A stretch of 64,000 nucleotides of DNA from Macrolepiota albuminosa (Eukaryota > Basidiomycota > Agaricomycetes > Agaricales > Agaricaceae): positions 3,086,183-3,150,182 of the forward strand of contig JAMWFC010000117.1 of NCBI GenBank assembly GCA_027475525.1. The letters are read 5' to 3'. This document shows positions 1-9,536 of the stretch, piece after piece. The position numbers were made by a program, and so were the translations under genes. Under the pieces are notes generated by a model. That model did not search any database. It saw nothing but the letters and a program-made list of their open reading frames with translations, and had not been told where the DNA came from. Within the stretch, counting starts at the first letter, position 1. Each line of letters starts with the position of its first letter.

Positions 1-2
1 GG

Positions 3-644
3 AAGAAGGCAGAGGGGGCGGCAACGGAAGGGGATGAAGACGCCGAAGGGGAGGAAGAAGAAACCTTGGCAACACAGTGCGAAGATGGCGGGGAGGAAAC
101 ATTGGCAAAGGAGGTGGTAGGGGGAGAGGAGACAGCGGCAGGAGTTGCCCAGGAGGAGCCTGAGTGGCGGTAGCTACCGCCTTACGGTAACGTCGCCCCC
201 TGGGAGGTGTCAGACCCCGAGGATGTTGCCGGATTGGAACCGAGGTGCTCCATAATCGCCAGGGTTAATCCTGCCTGGACCCCTCAGCCACAACTGACAG
301 TTACTGACGACGCCTTCCAGTGGCTGGGGCAAGACCTCATTTACCCGGTCATAGCGCTTAACCCTCACAACATGCTGGAGCGGTACTCGAGAAGGGCGGC
401 AACGATGGAGTCGTCAATGGAGCGGGAACGGGAACGAGTCCGAGGTCAGCTGATGGCGCTGAGGTTGCGCTACTCCAACTTGGGTCGCAGCCTGCATGTT
501 CTGCATGATTACCAAGCGGATTGCCAAGCTGCTATGGATTGGCAGGCCGCCAACAATATCTTGCTGGGTGACCTGCTTTCCCTTTGCGATTCCTCCTTGC
601 TGGTTACCAACAACTCCTTATCAATGGACAATATAAGCGAGTAA
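3..644 (+). pseudogene. Antisense accessory gene of element A0, C-terminal part
   Basis: Seen: an open frame from base 3 to a TAA at 642-644, interrupted only by an in-frame TAG at 171-173 where the A3 copy has TGG. It encodes a Glu/Gly-rich acidic stretch, then a conserved block (Trp-Thr-Pro-Gln-Pro, Val-Thr-x-Asp, Trp-Leu-Gly-Gln-Asp-Leu) and a helical Arg/Glu-rich tail with Tyr-Gln-Ala-Asp-Cys near the end. The same order occurs in the last exon of the A1 gene (3140-4303) and in A3 (minus, 45932-47230). The 5' part lies outside the window. Inference: it is the last exon of the retroelement-borne antisense gene, inactivated by one G-to-A change. Its function is unknown. Confidence 0.75.
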
Positions 645-926
645 ATAGACCTTAGCGTAGATAGGCCGTTTATGTATATTTCTTTGTTATCGTTTCCTTT
701 TTATATATTTTGCCGTTTTCTTGCTGAGTGGAAGAATTAAGTCCAGTCTGAGTTAGCGAACCAGCACAGGGTAAGTCAAGTAAGGCAAAGGGAAGATGAG
801 CGGTAAGCATTTTTAAGGTAGGTGCCAGCAAGAGGAGAAGTAGGTGAGGGACTTAGACAAATTTTGAGGAAAAAGGGAAACACTCAGTAAATCATCATAG
901 CGAAAAACCCTTGGCGAGAGTTGCGC
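645..926 (+). other. 3' flank of the A0 antisense gene, no gene seen
   Basis: No coding frame of substance. The sequence aligns by eye with 4310-4602 of A1, between the antisense gene and the end of pol. It stops abruptly after GAGTTGCGC where the LTR of A1 begins, so A1 sits inside another copy of its own family. Confidence 0.6.
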
Positions 927-1893
927 TGATGACGCCCAAAGTTTGGTCAGCAACAAATGTAACAATAGTGTTACCGTACCAAGAGTTTGCGTTGGGCGCA
1001 CTATAAGTGATGTGAGGAGTCCCAGGCAGGTCCCAGAGAACGCGCCTGTGAAAATGGGTAAAAGTCGGTAAGGGAGTCGGCAAGTGTAAAGCGCTAAGGT
1101 AAAGCGCCTATGAAAGAGCGGTAAGCGAACACGGCAATGTGAGCGGCAAGAGCACAGTATGCTTAGCGAGGTCTAAGCGTTGATGATGCCTGCCGTAATT
1201 GCAAGGCACGAGTATGTCGAGTATTGGCGAACGTCTGCAACTGCCGATGAGTTCAACGTTGCCGACCGTAGCGTAAATGAGCTCTTGAGCGTAAGGGAGA
1301 CTGAAGAAAGGAGAGTAGTGAACTCTGGTCTATTGTTCGATTGATTATCCTCTATGTACAAGTCGGTAAGTACTTTTATACTACAATGAGTTCGCCGTCG
1401 CCAGTGGCTAATGATGCCAGAGTGCGGTAAACTAGAAAATTTCAAAGGGGTAGCTCCAACGGTTTCAGATCTCTACCGTCCATTCAAGAGCCTTAGCGAC
1501 GCCAGGCGACAGATCGCGAAGCTAAACCATCACTCCATCACCCTTCTGTCTGTCAGAGTACCTAAGCGATGTCAGGCGCCAAATCGAGACGCTAAGCGGT
1601 GTCAAACGCCAAGGTCAAACGCCAAGCTGTCCGTCAGTTCTTGATAGATCATCAGGCTTCTCGCTAAGCGCTGTTGTTAGTGACTGATGCCATCTGTCAG
1701 TTGTCATTCTGTCTGCCGATCGGCGCTATCACTGATTGGATCTGCTTCTTGCCGTGTCCGGCTGTCAGGAATGGCTTAAAATAGGTAGAACACGTGCGCT
1801 AAGTTCAGAACGAGTGCGGCAAGATTTCCGGAGCCGGTGCCGAGCCTGCCGTCGCCTGCCATTGATGTGCTGATCCTGTATGGGGTCCTATCA
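927..1893 (-). repeat. 3' LTR of element A1
   Basis: 967 bases with TG..CA ends. Read on the minus strand it begins TGATAGGACCCC and ends GGGCGTCATCA. Near-identical, equally long partner at 11534-12500; related LTRs at 18885-19812, 37727-38670 and 48688-49707. A TATAAAAG on the minus strand at about 1373-1381 is the likely core promoter element. Confidence 0.9.
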
Positions 1894-1902
1894 TCTCCCC
1901 CC
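1894..1902 (-). other. Polypurine tract of A1
   Basis: On the minus strand GGGGGGAGA directly abuts the 3' LTR. The same tract abuts the LTRs at 12500, 22629 and 48688. Position and composition fit the plus-strand primer of reverse transcription. Confidence 0.85.
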
Positions 1903-1989
1903 AACTGAAAAATTGACTGTCCTCAGTCACCAAATATGGTTACCGTTACCGCTTTTGTGACAGGTGGTCCGTGCGTTCTTGAGATTTTG

Positions 1990-1997
1990 TTTATAGT
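1990..1997 (+). promoter_or_regulatory. TATA-like element upstream of the antisense gene of A1
   Basis: TTTATAGT lies about 65 bases before the ATG at 2063. The same string stands at the matching place in A3 (minus strand, near 48590), which suggests that the accessory gene has its own promoter inside the element. Confidence 0.4.
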
Positions 1998-2062
1998 CCT
2001 AGCACGTGAGTTTGGACTTCGTTTCTTCTCCCCATCTTTTTCCTGGCGCTCAAAAATAAAAT

Positions 2063-4303
2063 ATGTCCTTCCGTATTCCAACTCCGCCCCCCGTTCCATC
2101 TCAGGCTGCTCAAGAAGCCGCCTACGCATACATCGCCAAGGCAAACCGTTTTATTCGTCATATCAAGGGTGTTGGCGCCGAGGCGTCCCAAAATCTTGTG
2201 GTCAGCGTGATGAAGTTATTGGAGCGATGGTATGAGGTGAGAGTCCTTGGCGTTGGGTGGGATCGCGAAATCGAGGTGCGGGAGTGGTGCCGTGCCTGGT
2301 ATGTTGACAATCGTGGCGCTGAGTGGTTGGCGCCTTTTTCCCGCTTCGTAAGTTGTCTTTGCTGCCTAGCGTGTCGCTTAGCTGATTGCTCTCTAGGCGC
2401 CTCCCCCAGTCCCTACCATCGAAGATGAGCTGGAGGACATTCTTTCTGGCGCGTTGCTGATGACCGTAAGCGCATCGGCAACCGAGTGAGTATCTCCTGA
2501 CCTTTCCTTCTCTAGCTATGGACTGAACTATCCCCCCGTAGCAAGCAAGAGGTACTGGAGCCCCTTGCTCGATTGCAAATCGAGCAAGAACAGGAGGAGG
2601 CTGCCGCTGCCGCTGCCACGCACACTTTGGTGGTTGTGAGGGCAGAGCTCGCCAAGGAGCAGAAGAAGGAGTCCGTTGGCGAGGGTTCCAGTAAGGGGTC
2701 TCGCGCCGGCAGTGTACAGAGCCCAACACTGCCGGCTAGCAGGAAGGGCTCCCCAGTAAAGCCGGATAAGGCTTTGAAGAAAGTGAGTTTTTAACTTTTC
2801 TTGCCGCTGCCATGCCACGCCAACCACTGTTTCCAAGTCTCGTAAGGGAAAGGCCCCCCAATACGCGGTAAGTGTTCTTTCAGACCTAGGCGATGTCTAC
2901 CAACCTATGTCTGCAGGCGCCAACGCAGACTACCTTTACCGATTCTAAATTGAAGAGTCTGCTGGTGCCGCAACGGGAAGACGCTGTTCTTGACGAGGGG
3001 ATGGAAGCGGGAGTGGTCTTGCCCGAGATGAAGAATAAGAAGACTGTTGGCCTTGCGGCAAGGCAGGAATTTAAGGATTCCCAGGGGGCGGTAAGCTTAG
3101 CGCCTTTTCTGTTACCGTGTTTGCTGACTTAGGTACTAGTGCGACAAATGCTGGGCTGACAACGATCCAGAGGGGTGCTGGTACCCTACTGGCGGTCAGC
3201 CCTGCTATCGATGCGGGACCCTTAAACGCGCATGTACTCTGGATGGCGCCAAGAGTCGCGAGCGTGGGGGAGCTCCCGACACGGTAGTGGAGCGCACCTT
3301 TAAGCGTGCCATCTTAGTCAAGAGAGCGCGAGAGTTTGTTGAGGGAGAGAAGAAGAAGAAGGCCGCTGGAGACGCGGCAGCAATCAGCAAAAGTTCCCTG
3401 GCGCTGCCGACGCGTCAAGGGGACGAGAACGAAACAGTCGGCAACCGTGGCGCCGGTGAGCGCCAAGAAAAACGCAAGGCCCCCTCTCCAGGCAAGGGCA
3501 AGGGTAAGGCCAAGCGAGTACGCATCGAGTTGCCCCCCTCCTCTCCAACTGCTGAGGATATGGAGATGAGGGAGCTTGGAGAAGCCCTTGCCGCCAGCCG
3601 CCTCCCTCCCGTTAGCGGTGAGGCTGGTCCCAGTCGCCTATTGTCCCCTCTCGTCTTGCCCAAAAACGCGCCCGTCGACGTTTCGACTACTGGCGCCCCA
3701 GGCGATGAAGGTGACGTCGTGATGGGAGAGCCTGCTGGCGCACAGGAGATAGCCGGGGAGGAGGAGACTCGGGAAGCGTCGCCAAGCCGCGAGGAGGAAG
3801 AGGGCGGTAATGAGGATGCCAAGGGGAAATTGGAGGAGACTTTGCGAGACGTTCCTGGCGAGTCCCAGGAATTGCCGACGGTGGAGCCTGCCGCCCCCTG
3901 GATGAGCGAGGGTGACTTAGCGACGCAGCTCTGGACGAGCTCGAGTGGGCCTTCTTTGTGGACCCCCCAGCCTCAGCCAAGAGTCACTGGCGACTCGTAC
4001 GAGTGGCTGGGGGAGGACTTGGTTTATCCCGTGGTGGCCCTGTACCCTCCTCAGGTTATCGAGCAGCTGGGAGCATGTGCGGCAAGTATGCGTGCGGTAC
4101 TGGGTCGCGAGCGCGAACGCGCTCGGCAACAAATCATGGCCTCACGACTCCGGTACTCCAATCTAACCCGCAGTATGGAGACCCTCGAGGAATACCAAGC
4201 CGACTGTCACGAGGTGCTAGAGTGGCAAGCCCTCAACCACGTTCAAGTTGGCGATCTCCTACCCTTTGACGACTCCCTGCCGCTTACCAATAGCAAAAAT
4301 TGA
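2063..4303 (+). CDS. Intact antisense accessory gene of A1 with six-cysteine zinc cluster
   Basis: Product unknown. My splice reading is six exons: 2063-2347, 2397-2485, 2542-2782, 2838-2867, 2917-3090 and 3140-4303, with GT..AG introns of about 50 bases. All phases agree and the frame is open for 660 residues. Exon 1 is a helical N-terminal domain with Trp-Cys-Arg-Ala-Trp. The exon 3 product is Glu/Ala-rich. The last exon begins with Cys274-x2-Cys-x8-Cys-x8-Cys-x2-Cys-x6-Cys305, resembling but not matching a canonical fungal Zn2Cys6 cluster. A basic and Ser/Pro-rich region, an acidic region and a conserved C-terminal helical domain (about 547-660) follow. It lies between pol and the 3' LTR, opposite to gag-pol, tail to tail with pol. 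The A3 and B copies have the same exon plan. Inference: a DNA- or RNA-binding regulator carried by the element. A domesticated host gene is the alternative. Confidence 0.8.
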
Positions 4304-4733
4304 CGGACCTTAGAGTAGATAGGCCGTCGTGTATATATTTTATCTTTTGTTACCGTCCAATTATATTACTGTCTTGCCGCCTCGTTTTTGAGTGAAAGGA
4401 TAAGTCCCATAATCTGAGTTAGCGCAGCCGCACAGGGTAAGTCAAGTAAGGCAAAAGGAAGACGAGCGGTAAGTATTCTGAGGTAAGTTTTAGCAAGAGG
4501 AGTAGTAGATGAGGGACTTAGACAAATTTTGAGGAAAAAGGGAAACACTCAGTAAATCATCATAGCGAAAAACCCTTGGCAAGAGTTGCGCAGGGCGCTA
4601 AGCGTTGGCGACACGCTAGCGCTGCGACTTAACTACGTAAGGAATTGTCTGTTGGATATAGTATGGTAAGCAACGGCAAGAAAGATAAGTAAAGTAAGTA
4701 ATAGAAAATGAGAGCTTATCAATATATTCTTTT
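4304..4733 (+). other. Spacer between convergent antisense gene and pol of A1
   Basis: No coding frame supported. It should hold the 3' ends of both convergent transcripts. A near copy stands at 645-926, and a reverse-oriented relative at about 45510-45931. Confidence 0.5.
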
Positions 4734-5195
4734 CTAATCATTTTCTTGTTCTTCAACTAGAGTCGGTAAGTCATCATCGTCCAATAATTCTGTTTCTTCA
4801 AGTTCCCTAAGCTTGGCGGTGTCAATATCTAGCGCTTCAAGCAGCAAGTTGATTTGTTCTCTAGCGAGGTATGGCAATAGGCAAAAAGCGGCAACAGGTT
4901 GATGCAGTACTGAACCATCTAATTCACAGAGCACGTAAGTGCCTCCACGGTTACGAGAGATAACTACCAAAGGTCCAAGATAGCGTGGGCGCATTTTCTT
5001 ATTGTATGAGGTTTCGATTTTGGAGTTGCGCATAAGCACTAGCGCTCCTCTCAGGAAGTTGTAATCTTTGATGGTAGCGCTATGCTCGGTTTCGAATCGT
5101 AGGGCTGCTTGGCGACGTGCGCTAAAGACTACCTCGTGGAGTCGCTCTAAATCTTCTTTCCTTCGCTGAAGATCAATAGCTCGTCTGGCGATCAG

Positions 5196-5349
5196 GTCGG
5201 TAGTTGCTAAGATGCTGTTGGGTGCTGGCTGAAGGTAGGTTGCTTCTATAATGTCGGCAGGGAGTAAAGGATGTCGGTAGTTGCTAAGATGCTGTTGGGT
5301 GCTGGCTGAAGGTAGGTTGCTTCTATAATGTCGGCAGGGAGTAAAGGAT
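5196..5349. repeat. 77-base tandem duplication 1
   Basis: In A1 integrase; absent from the same place in A2 and A3. Confidence 0.9.
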
Positions 5350-6136
5350 GGGTGCCAGTAGCCACGTAATAGGGAGAACAACCCATGCGCTTACGAATGG
5401 TAACTCTTTCCGACCAAAATACTGAGTAAGTCGCTTCACTCCAACGAGACTCGTCGCCATCGACTGCCTTAAAGAGCGCTTGCCGAACATCAAAGTGTGG
5501 TCTCTCTACCAGGCCATTGGCGCGCTTGTTGTAGCCAGATACTCGAATGTGGTGAATGTTGTATTTCTTGGCGAGGTAAGTTAGCGCTTTGATAATGGGC
5601 GCACCGTTATCCGTGACGATTTCTCTTAGCGCTCCCCAACGGCAAATGACGTCCTCAAATAGCCACTTGGCGACTGCCTCGGTATTTTCTCTTTGGAGCA
5701 TGCGAAACTCAGGCCAGTGGATTAGCGAGCAACGACCTTGAATGATGTACTTGTAGCAACCAGACTTGGGCATATGCATGGTGTCGACGTAGATTTTGCT
5801 GAAGAGGGGAGCTGGCGTTGCAATGGTTGGCGGGATGAGCACTTGGCGTGTTTGTTGAATTTGGCAGAGGTGGCAAGTCCTGATGTACCAAGCGATGTCG
5901 GCACTAGCGTGTGGCCACCAGAATCATTCTAAAAGAGAAGCTTGGGTAGCGTACAAATCTCTGTATCCTAGTTCGTCGTGCATGGCACGCAGGACTCGTA
6001 AGCAACTTTCTGGCTTGATGATCAGCTTGTGAGCGCCATCTCGATGTCGTCGCCAAAGTCGGTTGTCGGTAAAGAAGAAATGGGTAGCATAGCAGATAAA
6101 GGTCGCGTATTGTTCGTCGGTAAGGCCTGCAGGTCG

Positions 6137-6290
6137 CTTAAGGTCTTGTAGCCATTGTTCAACGAGTAACAAGCGACTGTCTTCCGCCTTTGCCTTGGCG
6201 GATCGGGGAACGGCTTAAGGTCTTGTAGCCATTGTTCAACGAGTAACAAGCGACTGTCTTCCGCCTTTGCCTTGGCGGATCGGGGAACGG
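6137..6290. repeat. 77-base tandem duplication 2
   Basis: In A1 pol between RNase H and integrase. Confidence 0.9.
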
Positions 6291-7955
6291 CGTCGTAGGT
6301 CAGGTTTCTGCTGTCTTCTCTTAGCGGATGAGGTTCCTGTACGACTTTTACTGGAGGCAAGTCTTGTTCAAGGATGCTTGCTGTGTAGAACGTGAGGGGT
6401 GCGCTAAAGGTCTCGGGGCGGTAAGGGACGATGGGATGTAACAGGATGCTGGTAGGCTGTTGCCGTCGTAATAAGGGGATAGGCTGTTGTATAAGGTGCA
6501 CAAAACCATGTAGTCGGTCGATCCAGTCCTCGAAATCGCTATCAGCCTGTGGATCCACTACCGGGTCGCCAGGCTGCCGTGGTCACCTAGAGAGTCCATC
6601 TGGTCCGTGGAAAGAGCTCTTGACGTGTACCAACTCAAAGTGAAACATGAGGATGGCGACTACCCACCGGTTCATGCTAGCGGATGGCTGGATGTCGGGA
6701 TTCTGCAGCATGCCTTTGATGTACCTAGCGTCGACTTCAACGATAAGGTTCCGTACGCCAATCAAATACATCTTTAGCGACTGGAAGGCTTTGAAGAGCC
6801 CATAGAGTTCTAGCTTAGGCTGGCTGTAGCGAGACTCTCTGTCGCTTAGCGTGATAGACCCAAAGCAGTTGTAGCGTCGTTGTTTCCGATTGTCGCTAAG
6901 GCACTGGCACAAGAAGTAGCCAACGGCAATGTACGAGGTATCCACTGCCAAGATAACTGGGTCGGCAGAGCTATAGTCGATTGGAACTAGGGGCTTGGCG
7001 TCTTGTAGGGCTTTCACTAAATCTCGTTGTGCAGTGACCTGGTCTGGCCCAAATTCAAAGGGCTCGTTGGCGCGGGTGAGTCGGTTAAGGGCGTGTGCGC
7101 AATGGGCAAAGTTTTTGACGAATATCCTAAGAACGCCAACGGTACCGAGAAAGGCGCAAACTTCAGATAAGTCGCGGCAAGGACCCCATCGCTCCAGGAG
7201 TGCTAAGCGAGACTCGTCGGGAACATGACCGTCGGGAGTGCAGATGTGACCGAGTATTTTGAACCTTGGTACGCATAAGAGGAGTTTGTGGCCGCTAAAC
7301 GTACCACCGCTATACTTCATACGTTGGAGAACTCGGTTGAGCAGCTGGAAAAACTCCCATAGCGCCAAGCGAATGTTGGGGTTCTCGGGATGGGTCGCCG
7401 GTAAGCCGTTTACGAGTCGCCAGTCTTTGGGACCTTTGACGCCAACGTCATCAATAAAGCTTAGGACATTATGCGGTATCTCGGGTTGGAGGATGAAAGT
7501 GATGTCGTCATGGAATATGGGGACTGAGTTTGTCCATCCCATTGGTAAGGTGACTAGGCGCAAGGCGCCAAATGGAGTTTGAAAAGTGGTGAGGTCACGG
7601 GAAGAAGGGTGTATGAGATGTTCATCGTAGCCAACGTAAAGGTCAAGGGTGGCACCACAAATGCGTCCGGCAAAGGACTCGGCAACGTGGTCAGGGAAAG
7701 GCGGTACGCCAGAGTGTCGTATAGTAACTCTATTCAGCAGCTCGAGACTGTGAACTATGCGTAGATTGCTGTTCTTTTTGAGGACGCAGAACCAATGGGA
7801 GCGGTAAGAACTATTGGAGGGCTCGTAGATGCCAGCCTTGATCTTGGTTCTAATGATTTGGCAGACCTCGGCTTCGATTCCAGGCGGTAACGGTTGATTG
7901 TGCTCAGTCCATGGCACGTGAGGGATAGTCGGGATTACGACAGGCGGGAAGAAGT

Positions 7956-8109
7956 CTGTGCGGAGGCTGCCGCGTTCCGAGTCCTCCCAAGCAAAGGCTT
8001 TGTCTTGCTTAGCGACAAGATCGGTAAGGACTCTGTGCGGAGGCTGCCGCGTTCCGAGTCCTCCCAAGCAAAGGCTTTGTCTTGCTTAGCGACAAGATCG
8101 GTAAGGACG
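7956..8109. repeat. 77-base tandem duplication 3
   Basis: Just before A1 reverse transcriptase. Confidence 0.9.
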
Positions 8110-8280
8110 TTTAACTCATCTTTGGTCAAAAATCCTGTGTCATGCTCCTTGGCGAACTGCTGCTGGTGTTCTGCGGTAAAACGTCCTATGGGCTGAAAGG
8201 GTGGCGGATTTGGTGATAAGGTTGGTATGTTGGCAAGAGGGTCACCAATGATCTGGCGCTCGATTCTAAACGTCTCGGGA

Positions 8281-8434
8281 GAGTGTGTAGCGACGGGTTT
8301 TGTTTTAAGCGCAACTGGCTTATATTTCTTTTTGACTTGAACCCCTTTCCTTTTGGAGAGTGTGTAGCGACGGGTTTTGTTTTAAGCGCAACTGGCTTAT
8401 ATTTCTTTTTGACTTGAACCCCTTTCCTTTTGGG
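8281..8434. repeat. 77-base tandem duplication 4
   Basis: In the A1 protease to reverse transcriptase linker; overlaps the next one. Confidence 0.9.
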
Positions 8435-8564
8435 AGCATTAGCTTGGTTATATGCAGAGGTGGAAAGGGGAATCGTAGCCTGTGGTTGACTTGAACCCCT
8501 TTCCTTTTGGGAGCATTAGCTTGGTTATATGCAGAGGTGGAAAGGGGAATCGTAGCCTGTGGAG
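8411..8564. repeat. 77-base tandem duplication 5
   Basis: In the same linker of A1. Confidence 0.9.
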
Positions 8565-8840
8565 CGGCAAGTCCAAGAACAGCAGGAGACGATGCTCCGG
8601 GAAGGGTAGTGAGATACGTATCGGTAGACGCAATATTTTGAAATGATTCAGAAGCGGTAAGGTACAAGTAGGCAAGAGAGGAGTCGGTAATGTTTTGATT
8701 TTTCTGGGAAGTCTCTGCGTTGGTAGTGGGTAAAGTAGTTAAAACATCTCAGTCAAGAAAAGCAGTAGACATAACAGTTACAAGACCAGTTGAATGGTCA
8801 TATTCCAGCGTTAGTGCTACATCTCCATGATCGTTGCCAA

Positions 8841-9536
8841 TCACCTCCTCGATGGTCTGTGAAAACACCGGTGGGGAGGCTCATTGGCGTGTTGGTTGGT
8901 AAACTCCGGGGGCTTAGCGCGGGCGCCTTTTCGTTGTCCCCTAGGGAACGTTGGCACCGTTCGTCGGATTCCGGAATTGGGGTCGCTAATTGTGAGGGTC
9001 GTTTCCTCGTCGGTAACTGTCTTGACGACTGATCGCGCCAAGACGTCGAAGGGTCTGCCGAGTAGTAAGTCGTATGCTGGTGAACGTAAGATGTGTATTT
9101 GAAGATAAAACGTGATGTCGCCAAGGGTGCACGGCACATTCTTGGCGAGTCCTAGGGATCGGTCTACTGTGCCGTTAGCACTCTGCATGTTTAGTATAAC
9201 GGTAGGGTCGTAAATAAGGCCCAGATCGTTAGCAACTTCAGCTGCCATAGAAATAATTTGAGAACCGCTATCCACGATTGCCTCTACCTCGTGCTTATTG
9301 TCTATGGTTAGCGCGACTGAGCAAATAGCGTGCGATTCTTGAGCAACGGTAAGGATTGCCAGGTCTTCTCCATGGTCTACTGACCTAAGATAGGTCTCCA
9401 CTGAATCCACAGAGGTGGCGTTAGTGATGGTGTCGGCAGGAGAATCTTCAGTGTCCAGCGAATCAATGGTAACAGAAAAACCAGGGAGCGCGTCGTCGAG
9501 ATCCTCGACCTCGGCAACGGTTGTCGCCAAGGGTCG
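8841..9536 (-). CDS. A1 retropepsin-type protease region
   Basis: Contains the aspartic protease core Ile-Val-Asp-Ser-Gly-Ser and, about 70 residues later, Leu-Leu-Leu-Gly-Arg-Pro-Phe. In A2 it is continuous with gag; in A1 a TGA at 9537-9539 (CGA in A2) separates them. The frame ends with TGA (8841-8843) while the next frame starts upstream in the -1 register at a TGTTTT run (8862-8867), which is conserved in A2, A3 and B. Role: cleavage of the Gag-Pol polyprotein in the virus-like particle. Confidence 0.8.
   Translation of the reverse strand, partial: RPLATTVAEVEDLDDALPGFSVTIDSLDTEDSPADTITNATSVDSVETYLRSVDHGEDLAILTVAQESHAICSVALTIDNKHEVEAIVDSGSQIISMAAEVANDLGLIYDPTVILNMQSANGTVDRSLGLAKNVPCTLGDITFYLQIHILRSPAYDLLLGRPFDVLARSVVKTVTDEETTLTISDPNSGIRRTVPTFPRGQRKGARAKPPEFTNQHANEPPHRCFHRPSRR

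Larger units (their letters stand above)
4734..8868 (-). pseudogene. pol: A1 pol: reverse transcriptase, RNase H, integrase
   Basis: Order on the minus strand: a linker with Lys-Arg-Lys-Gly-Val; reverse transcriptase with Phe-Ile-Asp-Asp (about 7447-7458) in place of the usual Tyr-x-Asp-Asp; RNase H (Ala-Val-Asp-Thr-Ser, Lys-Leu-Glu-Leu-Tyr, Glu-Val-Asp-Ala-Arg); integrase with a His/Cys zinc finger (Cys-His-Leu-Cys) and the D,D,E residues in Val-Asp-Thr-Met, Thr-Asp-Asn-Gly and Val-Glu-Arg-Pro. It ends with an acidic tail and TAG at 4734-4736. No chromodomain seen. Breaks: five 77-base duplications (5196, 6137, 7956, 8281, 8411), each shifting frame, and one TGA at 6583-6585 where A2 and A3 keep CGA. 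Inference: apart from the duplications the copy is nearly whole. Confidence 0.85.

Noticed and set aside
813..1083. Small frames within LTRs
   Set aside because: They follow LTR copies with no conservation of a start or end. Only the frame entering gag is discussed.
5196..5349. Tandem repeats as CRISPR array or minisatellite
   Set aside because: Each site has only two copies without spacers, and each has its own sequence.
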